Below, piece by piece: positions 38,489-48,879 of a stretch of 64,000 nt of DNA. The first letter of the stretch is position 1, and every line of letters begins with the position of its first letter. Origin of the DNA: Typha latifolia (lineage: Eukaryota > Streptophyta > Magnoliopsida > Poales > Typhaceae); NCBI GenBank assembly GCA_019914945.1, contig JAAWWQ010000017.1:36001-100000 (forward strand), given 5' to 3'. The notes under the pieces were generated by a model that worked only from the letters and a program-made list of their open reading frames with translations, was not told the DNA's origin and did not search any database. A program made the translations under genes and the position numbers.

Positions 38489-39487
38489 TTAATGTCCACC
38501 TCCCCCGCCGCCGCCTCCACCAAAGCCACCACCGCCTCCGACTCCTCCTCCGGCTCCACCGCCGACTCCTCCACCAGCTCCAAATCCTCCACCACGGCCA
38601 CCTCCAACTCCACCACCAGCACCACCGCCGCTGCCTCCACCGAAGCCGCCACCGCCTCCAGCACCACCGCCGACTCCTCCACCAGCTCCAAATCCTCCAC
38701 CACGGCCACCTCCGACTCCACCACCAGCACCACCGCCTCCTCCAAAGCCTCCACCACCACCAGCTCCACCTCCGGCGCCACCACCTACTCCTCCACCAGC
38801 TCCGAACCCTCCACCTTTGCCTCCTCCAACTCCGCCACCAGCGCCACCGCCACCGCCACCGCCACCACCTCCTCCAAAGCTTCCACCACCACCAACTCCA
38901 CCTCCGGCCCCACCGCCTACTCCTCCACCAGCTCCGAACCCTCCACCTTTGCCTCCTCCAACTCCGCCACCGGCGCCACCGCCACCACCTCCTCCAAAGC
39001 CTCCTCCACCACCAACTCCACCTCCAGCGCCACCACCTACCCCTCCACCAGCTCCAAAACCTCCACCTTTTCCTCCTCCAGCTCCTCCGCCAGCGCCACC
39101 ACCACTACCTCCTCCAAAGCCTCCACCACCGCCAACTCCACCTCCGGCGCCACCGCCGACACCTCCTCCACGGCCACCTCCACCTCCAAGGCCACCGCCG
39201 CCGCCCCCACCAAAACCTCCACCCCCGCCAACTCCACCGCCAACACCACCACCAGCTCCACCACCTAATCCTCCGCCGCCACCTCCTCCAAATCCACCAC
39301 CACCTCCGAAACCACCTCCGAGACCCGGTCCTCGACCAAAACCACCTCTACACCGTCCGAAGCGGCAGTCACGGCCAAATCGTCGAGGTCCATCGAAGTG
39401 ATGTGCGTGTACGACAGTGCTCAACTGAGTGGCTAAACCTAGAAGAAGAAGAAGTAACACAGAGAAGGATCTCTTAGAGTTACCCAT
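38489..39487 (-). CDS. Large secreted glycine-rich protein with internal repeats
   Basis: Single exon, 332 residues from ATG 39487 (MGNSKRSFSVLLLLLLGL, a signal peptide). A basic His/Arg/Cys patch (FGRDCRFGRCRG) precedes about 280 residues of Gly-rich sequence built from GGGFGAGGGVGGGAGG units and ends in GGGGGGGH. The longer reading frame upstream starts at a non-ATG codon and would precede the likely transcription start. Probably a structural cell-wall protein. The plus strand here reads as long Pro-rich or Ser/Thr-rich frames, which are composition shadows. Confidence 0.85.
   Translation of the reverse strand: MGNSKRSFSVLLLLLLGLATQLSTVVHAHHFDGPRRFGRDCRFGRCRGGFGRGPGLGGGFGGGGGFGGGGGGGLGGGAGGGVGGGVGGGGGFGGGGGGGLGGGGGRGGGVGGGAGGGVGGGGGFGGGSGGGAGGGAGGGKGGGFGAGGGVGGGAGGGVGGGGGFGGGGGGGAGGGVGGGKGGGFGAGGGVGGGAGGGVGGGGSFGGGGGGGGGGGAGGGVGGGKGGGFGAGGGVGGGAGGGAGGGGGFGGGGGAGGGVGGGRGGGFGAGGGVGGGAGGGGGFGGGSGGGAGGGVGGGRGGGFGAGGGVGGGAGGGVGGGGGFGGGGGGGGGH
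38515..39160 (-). repeat. About five coding tandem repeats in the glycine-rich protein
   Basis: Units of roughly 36-44 codons (about 108-130 bp), each carrying FGAGGGVGGGAGG followed by a GGGFGGG block. The borders are approximate. Confidence 0.75.
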
Positions 39488-39540
39488 TTCACTCACTTCT
39501 ACAACTTCTCGATGCCTTGAAGCCAATGCCCTTCTCCCTC

Positions 39541-39550
39541 TATTTATAAG
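39541..39550 (-). promoter_or_regulatory. TATA box of the large glycine-rich protein gene
   Basis: CTTATAAATA on the minus strand, about 55 bp upstream of the ATG at 39487. Confidence 0.75.
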
Positions 39551-40036
39551 CTAAAGTCGCCATGTTACCGTCTACCCACTTGCCTTTAAGCATTTACTTC
39601 AGTGCAATCCATGCAGTAACGGCCCGCGTTCGAGCAGTTGAGAGTAGCGGGAACATTTAAAGCTTGCATGTGTAGAGATGATGCAATGTAATCTATACAA
39701 GTTTCTTTCTGCTGTCTTAATAGACTTTTAAGTGGAGATGATAAGTTCTACGTGATTATGTTGGGATTTGCCATTAATAAGCATTCAACCATCTGCCAAC
39801 AACCTATCAAATCATCATCCAGTGAGGCAGTGGTGCAAAGAACAGGTGGGGGTTGTAAGATCACATGTCGGCAATTGACTTGTTGACTATTGCGACGTTA
39901 ACCATTTATGATCGGCTTTGACTTTTATACAAGAAACAATTCGTCAGAATTCAACGCTGCCCTGTCGCTGTAATGGATAAAGGGTATCTTATCCTCGCAT
40001 AACTGAGATTTTTTATCCCTTCTTTTTAAACGAAAA

Positions 40037-40094
40037 AAAAGCGATCTAATGATTACCTATGTATCTATTTCTAGGTAATCATTAGATCGCTTTT
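40037..40094. repeat. Perfect 22-bp inverted repeat with 14-nt spacer
   Basis: Arms 40037-40058 and 40073-40094 are exact reverse complements (AAAAGCGATCTAATG...). The spacer is 40059-40072. Likely a young MITE-like relic or foldback; no longer element around it was recognised. Confidence 0.9.
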
Positions 40095-41827
40095 CAAAAT
40101 CCTATGAATTTAAACTCATATTGATAATTAATTAACTACTCTATAAATTTTAATTATTAAAAATAATAATTTATATATTTTATAGTTTCACATGGTCACT
40201 GTTAGAGTTTAGAGTTTCATAGATAACTTCACAAGCATTGATGAGAAGCTTATTTCTATTAACTTGTGGGGGTAAAATAGTTCAATTAAGACGTCATGCC
40301 TGAGTTTGAAGCAAATGTGGGATCAGTACGACGGAGCCAGGATTTTTACTGAGGGGAGAAGCAAAAGTATTAAAATGGAAAGAAAATATTAAATATATTC
40401 AACGTATTGAAAATGCTAAACCAGTTGTTACATCTAATATAGTAAAAATAATACTGTATTTATTAGAAGTACACTAAAAATTATAATAGTTTTGTCGAGA
40501 TTTTACTTTATGATAGCATTACAACAAATTATTAGGCTCTTTGAACAAATTAGAATAAAAGCTGAAGATATAGTGCCAAATTAGTTATAAGTAACAAGCT
40601 TGACATAAAATTCGTTTATAAACTCTTTTCTAATTTCATCCCCTATGAGTGACAATCAAATATTATAATTCTTAATTCAAAATCTGAAAAGAGATGTTTA
40701 ATGTGAACAACTTTTTAGTATTTTATTATCACTACTTAATAATAAAAAATAATCCTACGAATAATAAAAGTTGGCCTTTTCTTAACTCAAATACATAATC
40801 ATATATATTAGTAATCATAAGACTAAAACATCCGAAAAATTTATAACTGATCCCAATATTAAATAATAACTTAAATATGTATTAAAATATAAAATAACTA
40901 CTTGAAGTATTTTTATCTTCATTTCCTTTTTGCATTAATGCGATAGCTCTCATCTTATTGGGGGTAGGGACGAATTTTTGTACGAATTTTAGTTTTCTAG
41001 TTATATGGAATGAAATGATATAATGTGGCCTCACAAATTAGTGGGAGAAATATTAATTTGTGGATATAAAATAGTCAAAGTGGAAACTGAAGCACGCGTT
41101 ACGCACACATATTGTAAAGTTTGATCGAGAAAAATAAGGAGTACGATGGAAGAAATTTTTATTAAGCTTCGACTCTACCACTACGGTGCCATACATGTTT
41201 AAAGTCTAATTGGGGTTTAATCCCCTTTAATCTCCAAACGAAAAAAGAAAATAAAGATACGATGACGATCAATGTGATACGTGTATCTTTTATGTTTATA
41301 GACGAACAGTGCTATGTAATTAAGTTTTAAGGTTTCAGAAAATGTTATGTTTGGAATTAATTTATTGCTCAATATTTAAAAATTAATAGATAATAGATGT
41401 CCATTAAGCGTTTTTTTTTCTTTTGCTGCTTTAAATGGATGAAATAAATATTCTTTGAGAAACAAATCATTCGTGGAAATGATCAAGACTTCCGTATATT
41501 TTAAGCAGGTCATGCAGGTTTAATATATGAATTTCAGGTGATAATCCCATGCAACTTGATCTCTACTCCATATGAACTTCTCTATTACACGTCAGAATTT
41601 ATTATTAAGAGGTGAGGAGATTAAGTCACGTGCATGCTTCAAGTATAAACATGCATGCAATGCACCGCTACGTAACTTATGAAGATAATAACAACCCATT
41701 GTTAGACACAATAAACTTTATTCAAAGAGTGGAGTACAGCAAACAAGATAATCACACTGAGAATGGAAATCACATAATAGAAGAAATTAACACACACCGA
41801 AGAACTTTGCTTTATAATCCGAAACAG

Positions 41828-42301
41828 TTAAGGGAAGCCACCACCAAGTCCACCTCCAGCTCCTGCTCCACCGCCAAAACCACCGCCAGCTCCGCCGCCA
41901 AATCCTCCACCGAACCCCCCGCCCAGCCCGCCACTGGCTCCACCTCCGAAACCCGCACCACCTCCAAAACCTCCACCGGCTCCCCCGCCGAGCCCACCGC
42001 CGCCACCACCTCCAGCTCCGCCTCCGAGCCCACCCCCGAGCCCACCACCACCACCGAGCCCACCACCACCACCGAGCCCACCGCCACCACCGAGCCCAGA
42101 ACCACCGCCGAATCCAGCTCCACCCCCTAATCCTCCACCACCACCAAGGCCGCCACCTCCCCCAAATCCCCCGCCGCCACCGAGCCCGCCGCCGTGGTGA
42201 CGCCACTTCTGATCGTTAAATTCTTCCTTGCTCACCAGCTTCCTTGCATTGGAGGTGCAAAGGAGAGCACCAAGGAGAACAAGGAGGAATAGCTTGGCCA
42301 T
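41828..42301 (-). CDS. Small secreted glycine-rich protein
   Basis: Single exon, 157 residues. Signal peptide MAKLFLLVLLGALLCTSNA, then the charged segment RKLVSKEEFNDQKWRHH, then GGLGGGGGFGGG repeats ending in GGLGGGFP. The N-terminus resembles plant GRP-type wall proteins. It lies 2.3 kb from the larger glycine-rich gene on the same strand, but the non-Gly parts are not alike, so a recent tandem duplication is not supported. Confidence 0.88.
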   Translation of the reverse strand: MAKLFLLVLLGALLCTSNARKLVSKEEFNDQKWRHHGGGLGGGGGFGGGGGLGGGGGLGGGAGFGGGSGLGGGGGLGGGGGLGGGGGLGGGLGGGAGGGGGGGLGGGAGGGFGGGAGFGGGASGGLGGGFGGGFGGGAGGGFGGGAGAGGGLGGGFP

Positions 42302-42354
42302 CTTTGTCTCAATTCTAGTGTGATTGTGTGAAGAATGGAGGGGGGGAAGTGGAG

Positions 42355-42363
42355 ATTATATAG
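42355..42363 (-). promoter_or_regulatory. TATA box of the small glycine-rich protein gene
   Basis: CTATATAAT on the minus strand, about 55 bp upstream of the ATG. Confidence 0.7.
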
Positions 42364-42815
42364 GAAGTGAAGTGTAGGAGACGGTTGAGATGATTTAATA
42401 GCATTGGTGGGTACATAACAAATTGTGATCACTTTGTCCGTGATCATGTCTGAGGATTTAATGGAAACCGACCGCCGCTCTAACAACAGCTATTAGAAGA
42501 TCACAGCTGCTTGCCTTCTAAAGTTGTAGTTCATCAGTTCATGGAGACATTAAAGGCACCGGTTATTAAAAAGTCAGGGACGTACAAAATTTACATTGCA
42601 TGACTTTTGTATTGGCTAGTTGGTCATTTTAGAAGAAAGAGAAGTGGTATCTCTTAACCAGGCCCTGATACGGCTCTTGGGCTTGTGGGCTTCATTCAGG
42701 TCCAGATGCAGGCCTATGGCTCTGATCTAACACGAATCTCAAGGCTCTCCACCCACATATAAACATTATCCACAGAGCTCACACTCTCACACTACCGTTC
42801 ATAGTGAACATAACT

Positions 42816-43335
42816 ATGGAGGCCGTTAGTTCTCCACCCATATCTCCTTCCTCTCACCCCTTGTTCAGAATCCATCCTACCAGACCAACAAGAGCAAGTG
42901 CACTACAGATCATCCGCAGAGGAGAAACCAAGCCAAGACAACCCTTAATTTCTCATCCTCGCCGCCTTCGAGCTCGCGCTCTCAACGACGCTCTCACCGT
43001 TGCGGCGAACTCTACGGCCACGGGAGGCGACATCTCGGGCTTGATCCCAGTCGGGTGAGAATTCTCCAACTGGGGACATCATAAGGCTGTTATAATTAAT
43101 GACCCCATATTGTATCTCATGGAGTACATTTACTTTTATATATTTATGCAGTGCTTTCATGCTCTTTTTATATTGGATTGCCAACTTTGTTGTGCCACAA
43201 ATGGTAATGAAGGACTTGCAAGCATCTAGTACAGAGGAGGAAGAAGCATCACAGCGGCAGTCTAACACTGCAGAGGACAAGAAAGAAAGCATTGACAACA
43301 AACAGAAGTCAATGGCAAAGAACAGAGGCAGATAA
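42816..43335 (+). CDS. Small plastid-type one-pass membrane protein, function unknown, 2 exons
   Basis: Exons 42816-43054 and 43152-43335; 140 residues, in frame. The first 60 residues are rich in Ser, Pro and Arg with almost no acidic residues, as in chloroplast transit peptides. One hydrophobic span (AFMLFLYWIANFVVPQMVM, about 81-99) follows GDISGLIPVG, and the tail is short and highly charged (EEEEASQRQ...KNRGR). The layout is that of small thylakoid or envelope subunits. I do not recognise the family with certainty. Two TGGGCT motifs lie at 42678 and 42686, about 130 bp upstream. Confidence 0.8.
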
Positions 43336-43870
43336 AAGTCCTCTGCACCGAATTAATTATGTAGCTTTGGCCATTGAATTAATTGCATGAAACAACATGC
43401 TTTATTAGTAGTCAGTTGCAAAAATTGCTCCTTTGAGTCGGAAGCTCCTTTTCAATCAACTGAAGCCATGATTAGATCGAATAATTTCTCCTGCAGTGAC
43501 ATATGATGATATAATAATGTTTGGATGCAAAGGTTCTAGAAATGAATCTGGCACCTACTTCATTAGGGAGACAATGATCATTTCCATGATAACTCACCAT
43601 TGAACATTTAGATTACAACAGATTTAAGCTTATTCCTTATCGATCTCAGTACAAATAAATAGGTTTATCACGTACAAGAAAAGGATTGGCAGACGATACT
43701 GAGAAAATATAGCAGCAGGCAGGAAAACTAAACTAAAGTTCTAATTTGAATAAGAATACAGGCTCGAGCTGAGCTCCTAAATGCTTGCATAGACTTCTGA
43801 GATGATGTTAGCTCCAATTATAATCTGTCACCCACTCGTGACATGACGACAATATCGGAGGTAACCCAAA
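43336..43870. other. Convergent 3' region
   Basis: 3' flanks of the small plastid protein gene and the SKU5-similar gene. Nothing else seen. Confidence 0.5.
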
Positions 43871-46800
43871 TCAGAGTGGCCTAGTTCGACGACCAGATGC
43901 CCGACCGCAGAGTAGAGCGTTCCTGGGGATCGGGTACTCATCCCTCCATGAATTTGCCGGAGAGTATACACGGAGATAGAACTGCTGCCCCAAGTATTGC
44001 CTTGCCCAGTTTTCAGATCTTATATTCCACATTCCTACATTATCTAAAGGCATGTAAATGGCACTCCATGATTTGGGGTACACCTGTAAACAGGAAATTA
44101 AGAGATTGTAAGAACTTTAACTTGTGTGGTTGTGTACTAAAACTAGCAGTGCAGTCCACTATACCTGAACAGTGCAGCGAGCAACAGCATCTCTCAGATT
44201 ATAGCCATCTCTGCTTGCTGATGACCACTGTCCTCCATCCATTCTGCAAATTTACTCTCTTAAATAATTAGAAGGGATACCAAAGGTAAACAGCAGGTGC
44301 ACAAATTATCTGAAGGAAAAATTATCATACCCAACAACCCAAAAGGAGTATCCATCAATATGCCATGACTGCACAGTGTCTTCATAGTTCTCAAACACAA
44401 TCTCGACATAATCTCTGAAGTTAGCTGCCATCACAGATGTTTGCAGATAACCACCACCAAATGTCGGGTTATCAGGAATACTCCCTAGATTGAATACTCC
44501 AGAGATCTTGTAAAAGTCCGCAACTTTGAGTGGGGTATCAGCTGGAATGAATGACACACTGTTGACGGCGTAGCGCTGCTTGCCGTTAATGACAGGAGCA
44601 GAGTTCGCCAGCCTTATAGTCCGGGTAGTGTTCACCATTCCATAGTGATATGAACCTTGTGGATTTGGCCTTGGACCGCTGGCTGTTAAGTTCCATCTGC
44701 GTTCGTGGTGGAGGGAAAAAATAAAGCGAGTTATGAACATTAAAGTAAAACTTGAAGGGCAAAAGTTATGTGCTCTGTTGCTTAGGCAGGCAATTATGGA
44801 TGATGACATATGATCTCAATTCTCAAGCATATAACCCTCTAAGCATTAATAGGGATTGGAAGTAGAAAAAATAAAATAATTTGCAATAAAATATGAATGC
44901 TTAAGATCATACCTAATAGATCTGGCCTGGTTGAGGGACCAGTCTATCTCAATTGTAGGTCCTCCGGGCATGGGGCTGGTGGCTTTGCCTGCAGAGTTAC
45001 TGTAATGGAGGATGGCGGTGGTGGTAAGCACGGTGCTAGTGAATCTGGTGGACACCACAATGCTGTAGTCCAGAGCTGGCTGATCAGCTGTGACAAGTAC
45101 AGAATAAGACTGTCCCAGATGGACATCAAGTGAATTGTAGGTGCTCTGCATGGTGTGAGACCCTTCCACCTCTACAAGTTGCATTGTGTGCCCCTGAAAT
45201 CTTATGTTCAAGGATGTCGCAATTCCGACATTGGAGATCCGAAAGCGGTAAGTCCTACCTGACGTGTGATCAGTGTTAGAGATAAAGTTGTATGAAGTAT
45301 TGCCGTGAGATAATTTTAGTATGAATAATGAGAAACTACACCGCAAGCCGATGATTGTAAGTACCTTGGTCGACTGTAAATGTGTTTCCATTGAACCCAC
45401 GGCCATTGATCAAAAGCCCATCAGGGAAGGGAAGAGTCCTCCCACTGTCCAACATAAATTGCAGGTCCTACATAAGGAAAAGAGTTCTTATCATAATGAT
45501 GGAAAAAACTCTTTACCAGAGAAACCAGAATGATATCACATATACACAAACACATACACGGAGAGCTAGTAAACATGTATAGCATCCAAAGGAAATGCAC
45601 TACGAATTATCAAAAGAAGACTATATGGTTCATGTACATCATGTTTGCACTCTCTTAACAACTTAAAGCTTTTAGATCATATGGTTATCTAACATGGTAT
45701 CTAACCATGTTAGATAACCATTGTAATTTATAAGTCTACTGTCTAACAACTTAAAGCTTCTAGATCATTTGGTCTTACAGTGTGGTTGGCCTTGAACCAG
45801 TCACCAATCAAGAGAGTGTAATCTGCGGCTGGAGGAGGAAACGGCACAGGGATCATCGGGCGGCTAAGGACTCTGATACCGCCAAATCCACCAGCAGCCT
45901 TGTGGAAGGCAAGAGAAGGGAAGTAGAAGTAGCTGCCAATCTGATCCTTCATCTGCAGCACATAGGTGAAGTTCTTCCCAGGTGGAATTGGGCAGTTGGT
46001 GCCATAAACACCATCCTGCCATGAATTCCTCCTCTGCTGCACTCCGTTCCTGCAAAAGCATGAACAACCCATAGTTAAAAATAGTTCATGTTTTACCCAG
46101 ATTTTCCACCAATTTACCATAGTCGTCTTATAGAATTCCATGCTGCTCCACTTAGATTTGAATCAGTCCTTTTACTTTAGCATCCTCAAACGGCACATCT
46201 TATGGCGTACATTAAGTACTAAATAAGTCCTCTTTACAAAAAATTTCTGTTAGTTCATGATTCCTACAAATTGCAAGTGCGGCTTTACTAAATTTTTTGA
46301 CGAAAGCAAAAAATAAAAAAAAAATAAAAAAAATTAGAGGATCGGATTCCTCTGCCAGCGAACCTTTTCAAATCTAGTTGCTAATATAATAGATTATTTT
46401 ATCTGCTGCTCTTAAAATAGTAGCCCAATCTAGATCTTATGCTTCTATCCTGCACCTTTCTCTGAGCGAGCAAGAAGATGACAGGCATGTGACTCGAATC
46501 TCGAGCATGCCTCTCTGTCCTGGAAGATCACAGAACCGCGTCATCGCTCCTTTCTCCAATCCCAACCTGGTCAGTGGGACCCTTTTCCTTATGGGCAACT
46601 AATTAAATATTTTACTGCCGACACTTCACGGCAATTAATTATATTTATTACTCATCTAACTCGTCACTCTTAAATTACATGTCACAGTGAATGATAATTC
46701 CTCCTAATTCTATAGTACCATCCTAATAGTGTCACACTAAGACTAATGTTCAACATCTTCCAAGTAATGTGAGATTTGTTTGACTGTCATTTTTTTTTCG

Positions 46801-47340
46801 TCTTGGCGGGAGTCTGATGGGTTAAGAGTAAAAAGATCCAAACTCAATCTAGTTTTGGGATGTCACTAGATCTTGGACATCTATTACATATATAATGTTT
46901 CTTGAAAATAAATGGAAAAAAAAGAGCATTTTTGTTTCCTTCCTTTTGGTTTGGCAAAATAAGAGCATATTAATACCAGGAGAGGAGGAAAGGCTCGGTG
47001 AGGCTATTGAAGACGTTGATGATGACGTTGTCATTAGTGACTGCTTCGATCTGCGGCCCTGGGAACTGCCCATTGATCAAAATCCCCTGCATTCCCCAAA
47101 AATTTAAATGAAGAAAAAAATAACTTAACAAGTTAACATCTTTAGTAGAATCAAGAACAAAAAGTAACAACGACGACGACCACAACAAACCTGTTGTTTG
47201 ACGCCCATGGGCCAGATGTCACCATAAGTGACGTTCCAAGTGAAGAAGCGATAAGGATCATCTCCACGAACAGAGGAAGAGATGAGGAGAAGAAGAAGAA
47301 GGGATAGGGAGAGGAAGGAAGGAGAAGAAGACAAGCCCAT
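43871..47340 (-). CDS. SKS: SKU5-similar (SKS) multicopper-oxidase-like protein, 8 exons
   Basis: Exons in coding order: 47191-47340, 46977-47086, 45779-46049, 45365-45467, 44913-45258, 44331-44696, 44165-44243, 43871-44083; 545 residues in frame. A signal peptide (about 1-26) is followed by three cupredoxin domains. Family markers: WNVTYGDIWPMGVKQQ, WNGVQQRRNSWQDG, LLINGRGFNG, ENYEDTVQSWHIDGYSFWVVG, PLDNVGMWNIRSENW. As in other SKS proteins, the His clusters of true laccases and ascorbate oxidases are largely missing, so oxidase activity is doubtful. SKU5 relatives act in the wall or apoplast during directional growth and pollen tube growth. The C-terminus GRASGRRTRPL has no hydrophobic tail, so no GPI anchor is expected, unlike SKU5 itself. 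Confidence 0.95.
45656..45773. repeat. 18-bp palindrome arms inside a 30-bp direct repeat, SKS intron 3
   Basis: Arms 45681-45698 and 45704-45721 are perfect inverted copies around a 5-nt loop. They are bracketed by near-identical 30-bp direct repeats at 45656-45685 and 45744-45773, the second of which abuts the exon 3 donor. Confidence 0.85.
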
Positions 47341-48879
47341 TGAAGACTACCTCCTTTCTCAACTTCCTCCAGGTGTAGCCTAAATGGTGAAGATGTATTT
47401 CTCAAGAATGGCAGGAAAAGAAGAGAATAAGAAGAGGGAAATAATCTAATCTAATTTAATATAATCAAATGTAGTATAGCACACCCTAAATAGTGGTGTG
47501 AGAGAAAGGAGACAAAGGCTAGTAGTAGTAGTGAATGTGGATTGTGAAGTGGGTTGCTTCGTCCTGTGGGTGTGGGTTGTGGGGTATCCTTTTGTAAAGA
47601 GAAAGAGAGAAGAAGGAGAGAGAGAGAGAGGAGTGAGCTGTCACAAGATGATGGGGGAGTAAAAGAAGGAGATGAGTCGGTGACAGGGGTGAATGTGGTT
47701 GGCATCTACGGTCTACATTCTGGAACAAATTGTAACATAATAAGCCAGTGCATTGTTAATGTTAGTAAGTAGTATGATTTATTTTTTTATTTACTAATAT
47801 GTTTTAGTCCAGAATAAAAAAAAAGAGAGGAGCAGTTATCAAATAGGTGGCAGTAAAAACCCATTTACTTTCTGAGGCTCTAACTATTGTCAGAATAGGC
47901 ACGTGAGGCCTTTTTTGAATTCTGAAACCACTTAAGCATCACAATTATAACCACCAATCCTGTTCACATCTGCAATGTATCACTAGCTAGGACCCACCCT
48001 ACTAAATCACTAATCAAGCACAAATGAAAAAAAAGACAAGGACACACTCCTTACCATGACATAGATTGGCCGCAACTTTCGATAGTAAGATAAGAAGAAT
48101 TGAACATATAACGTATACACAACACTATTGCCTTTTTAGTTAGGGTGATAATATAAAGACGAATATAATTTATATTCGTCTACATGGTTGAAGAGAAAAT
48201 AATTTATACGATAGTTTTTGAAATTATGAACAATAGCACGACACCAGATGCAACCTAATAGCTGGAAGCACATCCAGCAGGGAAGCCAAATCTCGATACA
48301 TTTCCATGTGGAAAACAGAAGACGCCCAACTAAGCCAGAGGCCCCATACCCATTCCTCAATCAAGCCAGTGTCGGTGCATTTTATTAAATGGCATCTCCT
48401 GAATCTATGCCACTGTACATCACGTTTGCTAAGAAGAGACATAGCTTGCCTCTTTTTTTTTATCAGGATTGCTAAGGTGCTCTTGACCACAAACTAACTT
48501 AGTTAGTCCCAAAGGACTAACCCACGTACCCAGTTATTATGGCTTCCAGCTAGTTATTATGGCTTATGTGTTAAGAAAGGACATTGCACGATAATAGTAG
48601 GGTATTTGCCTGGGCCTGTATGGGCCTAAGGCTCATAGTATCCAAGGGCACGTTGGGAATTTGGGACGCGAGAATCCAATACAAGGGCCTAAATGGGCCA
48701 AAGGTCCATGGTATACAAGGGCACGCTTGGAATTTTGCAGCGAACATTCTAGCCTCCGCCCACACGTGCGAAAGATACACTATAAAAAGGGCTTTGATAC
48801 TCTCGTCCTCGTCTCAGCTCTTCCCGCTCTCTCTCTGCTTGCTCTCTCTCTCTCTCTCGCCGATCTCGGGAGGAACGAC
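47341..48879. other. Divergent region between SKS and MSH5
   Basis: SKS promoter (47341-47700, with a short GA tract), AT-rich middle part, and the MSH5 promoter from about 48.6 kb. A short perfect inverted repeat GTTAGTCC/GGACTAAC lies near 48500-48520. Confidence 0.55.
48611..48788 (+). promoter_or_regulatory. MSH5 promoter: duplicated TGGGCC block, G-box and TATA box
   Basis: Two diverged 60-bp direct copies at about 48612-48671 and 48685-48744 (73-bp period) carry TGGGCC at 48611, 48621 and 48694. CACGTG is at 48763-48768 and TATAAAAA at 48781-48788, giving a start near 48812 and a CT-rich leader. TGGGCY motifs are known as site II elements of genes active in dividing cells. Confidence 0.65.

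Larger units (their letters stand above)
39488..41827. other. Gene-free, AT-rich DNA between two glycine-rich protein genes
   Basis: 2.3 kb with a TATA box (39541-39550), a perfect inverted repeat (40037-40094) and a patch at about 40325-40365 resembling ends of old plant DNA transposons. No open frame with coding character. Confidence 0.5.

Noticed and set aside
38492..39401. Long Ser/Thr-rich and Pro-rich plus-strand open frames
   Set aside because: They are the complement of Gly-rich codons of the minus-strand protein, which has a signal peptide, ATG and TATA box.
40325..40365. Possible DNA-transposon end (GGAGCCAGGATTTTTACTG)
   Set aside because: The motif is common near old plant transposons, but no partner end or terminal repeat was found.
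41612..42130. 172-codon plus-strand frame
   Set aside because: Composition shadow of the small glycine-rich gene; no conserved sequence.
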